Part shown: in pieces, positions 61,644 to 64,000 of the stretch
Numbering within the stretch: position 1 is the stretch's first letter
Layout: every line of letters begins with the position of its first letter
Assembly (NCBI GenBank): GCA_903941105.1
Contig: CAJANL010000192.1
Span: forward strand, 1-64,000
Source of the DNA: an uncultured Rhodospirillaceae bacterium
GTDB taxonomy: Bacteria; Pseudomonadota; Alphaproteobacteria; Rhodospirillales; Magnetospirillaceae
DNA: 64,000 nucleotides
Reading direction: 5' to 3'
Notes under the pieces: model-generated
Told to the model about the DNA's origin: nothing
The model's input: only the letters and a program-made list of their open reading frames with translations
The model's database searches: none
Translations under genes and position numbers: made by a program

Positions 61644-62432
61644 TCAACTACCCCGTTCCGCCTGCTTGGCGGCGTTCCATAGGGCCTCCATCTCGTCCAG
61701 CGAGGCGGTCGCGGGCGAACGCCCGGCGGCGGCGAGGCCGGCCTCGATATGGCGGAAGCGGCGATCGAACTTGCCATTGGCCCGTTTCAGCGCCCGTTCC
61801 GGATCGATATTGAGCTTGCGGGCGAGGTTGACGCAAGCGAAGAGAACGTCGCCCATTTCGTCCTCCAGCCGGTCTTGCGGTGCCTCCATCGCCATCTCGA
61901 CGCCGATCTCGGCGATCTCTTCCTCGATCTTGGCCAGCACGTCGGCGGCGGCGGCCCAGTCGAAGCCGACCCGGGCGGCACGCTTCTGCAACTTCACGGC
62001 CCGCGTCATCGGCGGCAGGGTGCGGGCGACGCCGTCGAGCACGCTTTCCTGCCGCTTGGCCTCCCGCTCGGCCGCCTTGGTTTCTTCCCAGGCCTCGACC
62101 TGCTGCGCGGTGTTGCGGATGGCGGCGTCGGCGAAGACATGCGGGTGGCGACGCTCCATCTTGTCGGCGATGGCCTGGGCGATGGCGTCGAAATCAAAGC
62201 CGCCCTGCTCGTGCGACATCTGGGCGTAGAACACCACCTGGAACAGCAGGTCGCCCAACTCGTCCTTCAGCGCCGCCATGTCGCCGTGCTCGATGGCCTC
62301 GGCGACTTCATAAGCTTCCTCAATGGTGTAGGGCGCGATGGTGGCGAAGGTCTGCTCGCGGTCCCAGGGGCAGCCGGCCTGGGGATCGCGCAGACGGGCC
62401 ATCACCTCCAGCAGGCGGTCGATGGGCCGCAT
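61644..62432 (-). CDS. mazG: Nucleoside triphosphate pyrophosphohydrolase MazG
   Basis: 262 residues with two MazG repeats. The first has the metal-binding EEAYEVAEAIE and KDELGDLLFQVVFYAQM; the second KIEEEIAEIGVEM and EDEMGDVLFACVNLARKL. It hydrolyses NTPs to NMP and PPi, cleaning the nucleotide pool and limiting (p)ppGpp effects in some bacteria. ATG 62432 overlaps the stop of the upstream glycosyltransferase gene (ATGA); a GTG four codons earlier is possible. N-terminal RLRDPQAGCPWDREQTF is the family hallmark. Confidence 0.95.
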   Translation of the reverse strand: MRPIDRLLEVMARLRDPQAGCPWDREQTFATIAPYTIEEAYEVAEAIEHGDMAALKDELGDLLFQVVFYAQMSHEQGGFDFDAIAQAIADKMERRHPHVFADAAIRNTAQQVEAWEETKAAEREAKRQESVLDGVARTLPPMTRAVKLQKRAARVGFDWAAAADVLAKIEEEIAEIGVEMAMEAPQDRLEDEMGDVLFACVNLARKLNIDPERALKRANGKFDRRFRHIEAGLAAAGRSPATASLDEMEALWNAAKQAERGS

Positions 62433-64000
62433 CAGCCGCACCACCGGCGCCAGGCGTCGCGGTAGGCCTGCTCCAGCCCACCGCAGAAGCCTGCGGCGTC
62501 ACACAGCGGCGAGGCGGCCATGCGCGGCCGCAGATCGCGGCGCAGGGCGGCCCGGCGCGACGGGGCGGCGGCGAGGGCTGCGGCCATATCCACATAGGCC
62601 TCGCGGGTCTCGGCGATCAGCTCCGGCACCCCCACGGCGGTGAGCAGGCTGGCGCCGACGCGGGCGGCGTGACGGTCGCCGCGCAGTGCCACCAGCGGCA
62701 CGCCCATCCACAACGCCTCGCAGGTGGTGGTGGTGCCGTTGTAGGGGAAGGGGTCGAGTGCGACGTCGATGCGGTTGTAGAGCCCGAGATGCCCGCTACG
62801 GTCGGCCACCCAGCCCAGCAGATCCAGTCGTGCCGAGTCAATGCCATGGGCGGCGAAGGCGCCGGCGATGCGGTCGCGGATGGCCGCATCGTCGAGCTGC
62901 TGGCTCTTCAGCATCAGCCGCGAGCCGGGCACCCGCGCCAGGATGGTGGCCCAGGTGGCGAGGGTGGACGGCGTCACCTTCTGGAGTTTGTTGAACGAGC
63001 CGAACACCACCGTCCCGTCCTCCGGCCGCGCCATCGGATCGGGAGCGGGTGAGGGGGGCTGGTAGCACAGGAAGCAGCCGGGTAGCCGCAGCAGTCCCTC
63101 CGACGCCAGATCGTCGCCGGCACCGGTCGGGTCGGTGATGGCGTCGACCATGCGCCAGTCCATGGCCGCCAGTCCGGTGGAATTGGGATAGCCGATCCAG
63201 CTCATCTGCACCGGCGACGGCCGGCGGGCGAACAGCGGCAGGCGGTTGCTGCCGGTATGGCCGGCCAGATCCACCAGGATGTCGATGCCGTCGGCGCGGA
63301 TCATCGCCTCGGCGGCGTCGTCGTCCAGGGTTGAGATGTCGCGCCAGTGGTGCGCGACCGCCTTTAGCCGGCGGGTGGCGTTGTCCTCGCCGGGACGGCA
63401 GGCATAGGCGAAGACCTCCACCGTCGCCGAGTCGTGGGCGGCCAGCACCGGCTCGATGAAATAACTCACCGAATGAGCCCGGAAATCAGGCGAGACGTAG
63501 CCGATCTTCAAGCGACGTCCGGCGTCCGGGGAATTGTCATGGGGCAGGGCGGGCAGGGCGGCGTATCGAGCCCCCCAGGCGCCGTGCTCGACGGCGATTT
63601 CGGCGGGCGTCTTGGTATCTGAATAATTCAAATAGAACAAGAAATTGGACCACGCTTCGTGACTTGTCGGATCAAGTTCGACGGCGCGACGGTAACAGGC
63701 CTCGGCCTCGCTCAGGCGGGTCTGGGCTTCGAGGATGGTGCCCAGCGTATAGGTGGCTTCGAGGAAGTCGGGGCGCAGGGCCAGGGCCTGCCGGGCATGG
63801 GCTTCCGCCTCGCTGACCCGCGTGGCGGCAACCACATTGGCCAGATTGCACAGCGCTTCGGGATACTCGGCGCGCAGCGCCAGGGCACGGGACAGCGGCG
63901 CCTCGGCCGCTTTGGTATCGCCGGCTCCCTTCAGGGCGCAACCGAGGTTGTAGTGGGCCTCGGCGGAGTTGGGCCCCAGCCGGACGGCCTCGCGGAAATG
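62432..64000 (-). CDS. TPR / GT41 (OGT-like, SPINDLY-type) glycosyltransferase, 5' end beyond the window
   Basis: At least 522 residues are visible; no start lies in the window, because TPR repeats continue to the edge (HFREAVRLGPNSAEAHYNLG, then CALKGAGDTKAAEAPLSRAL). The second half is the GT41 catalytic region: KIGYVSPDFRAHSVSYFIEP, IDILVDLAGHTGSNRLPLFARR, PVQMSWIGYPNSTGLAAMDW, FGSFNKLQKVTPSTL and DPFPYNGTTTTCEALWMGVP. Bacterial members transfer N-acetylglucosamine or other sugars to protein side chains, including flagellin, or to carbohydrates; the acceptor is unknown. It overlaps mazG by one base pair set (ATGA). Confidence 0.9.
   Translation of the reverse strand, partial: HFREAVRLGPNSAEAHYNLGCALKGAGDTKAAEAPLSRALALRAEYPEALCNLANVVAATRVSEAEAHARQALALRPDFLEATYTLGTILEAQTRLSEAEACYRRAVELDPTSHEAWSNFLFYLNYSDTKTPAEIAVEHGAWGARYAALPALPHDNSPDAGRRLKIGYVSPDFRAHSVSYFIEPVLAAHDSATVEVFAYACRPGEDNATRRLKAVAHHWRDISTLDDDAAEAMIRADGIDILVDLAGHTGSNRLPLFARRPSPVQMSWIGYPNSTGLAAMDWRMVDAITDPTGAGDDLASEGLLRLPGCFLCYQPPSPAPDPMARPEDGTVVFGSFNKLQKVTPSTLATWATILARVPGSRLMLKSQQLDDAAIRDRIAGAFAAHGIDSARLDLLGWVADRSGHLGLYNRIDVALDPFPYNGTTTTCEALWMGVPLVALRGDRHAARVGASLLTAVGVPELIAETREAYVDMAAALAAAPSRRAALRRDLRPRMAASPLCDAAGFCGGLEQAYRDAWRRWCG

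Overview
The window is GC-rich, densely packed bacterial chromosome from an alphaproteobacterium, most likely a Rhodospirillales member of the Magnetospirillum type. That placement is inferred from gene content and order (dusB-ntrB-ntrC-ntrY-ntrX-trkA-dat-hfq-hflX, recG/sdhE/mfd, fused ispDF, fused lplT-aas) and from protein style; no 16S rRNA or magnetosome gene is present to confirm it. Most of the window is core genome. There is no CRISPR array, integrase, intact transposase or phage gene, and no gene-free stretch longer than 300 bases.

Layout. 1-5.7 kb: the end of an unknown gene, a repeat, a three-PAS histidine kinase, uvrA and a bacteriohemerythrin. 5.7-12.4 kb: a 1139-residue LplT-Aas phospholipid repair fusion, an OmpA-type lipoprotein, ssb, a C39-like cysteine peptidase lipoprotein with TPRs, and an unrecognised gene. 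12.6-17 kb: a gyrA-coaD-cyclophilin-cyclophilin operon whose genes overlap, a terminator and tRNA-Lys. 17-19.5 kb: five small or unrecognised genes behind the tRNA, one with a C-terminal helix-turn-helix and an inverted repeat just upstream. 19.5-23.3 kb: an EamA transporter, an HD-GYP phosphodiesterase with a zinc ribbon, a LysE exporter and argE. 23.5-28.8 kb: a type I secretion operon with two different ABC subunits and an HlyD adaptor. 28.8-30.3 kb: a type III polyketide synthase with an isoprenylcysteine-type methyltransferase. 30.4-39 kb: a DUF502 protein, recG, sdhE, mfd, a class V aminotransferase and a DsbA-like protein.

39-44.8 kb is the most accessory-looking stretch. It holds a 210-bp MITE-like element, a REC-REC-GGDEF protein with all signature residues lost, two tandem paralogous mini-proteins of unknown family, a periplasmic phosphate-type binding protein overlapping a membrane histidine kinase, and a glycosyltransferase-like gene. 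44.9-47.4 kb: cutA, ispDF and a CcsA/YpjD-like protein. 47.4-60 kb is one long plus-strand run for nitrogen sensing (NtrBC, NtrYX), potassium uptake (TrkA), a D-amino-acid-type aminotransferase, a HAD phosphatase, Hfq, HflX and an inositol-monophosphatase-like enzyme, with stops and starts overlapping almost throughout. 60.2-64 kb: a minus-strand run of a TPR/GT41 glycosyltransferase (cut by the window edge), mazG, a lipoprotein and an SDR, also coupled by overlaps.

The observations most worth following up are the paired ABC subunits with degenerate signature motifs, the tandem mini-protein paralogs, the degenerate REC-REC-GGDEF protein, the two near-identical copies of a composite inverted-repeat element, the two-gene type III PKS operon, and a 22-codon arginine-rich micro-ORF that bridges ntrX and trkA. 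Nothing in the window can be declared a new defence or mobile system from sequence alone.
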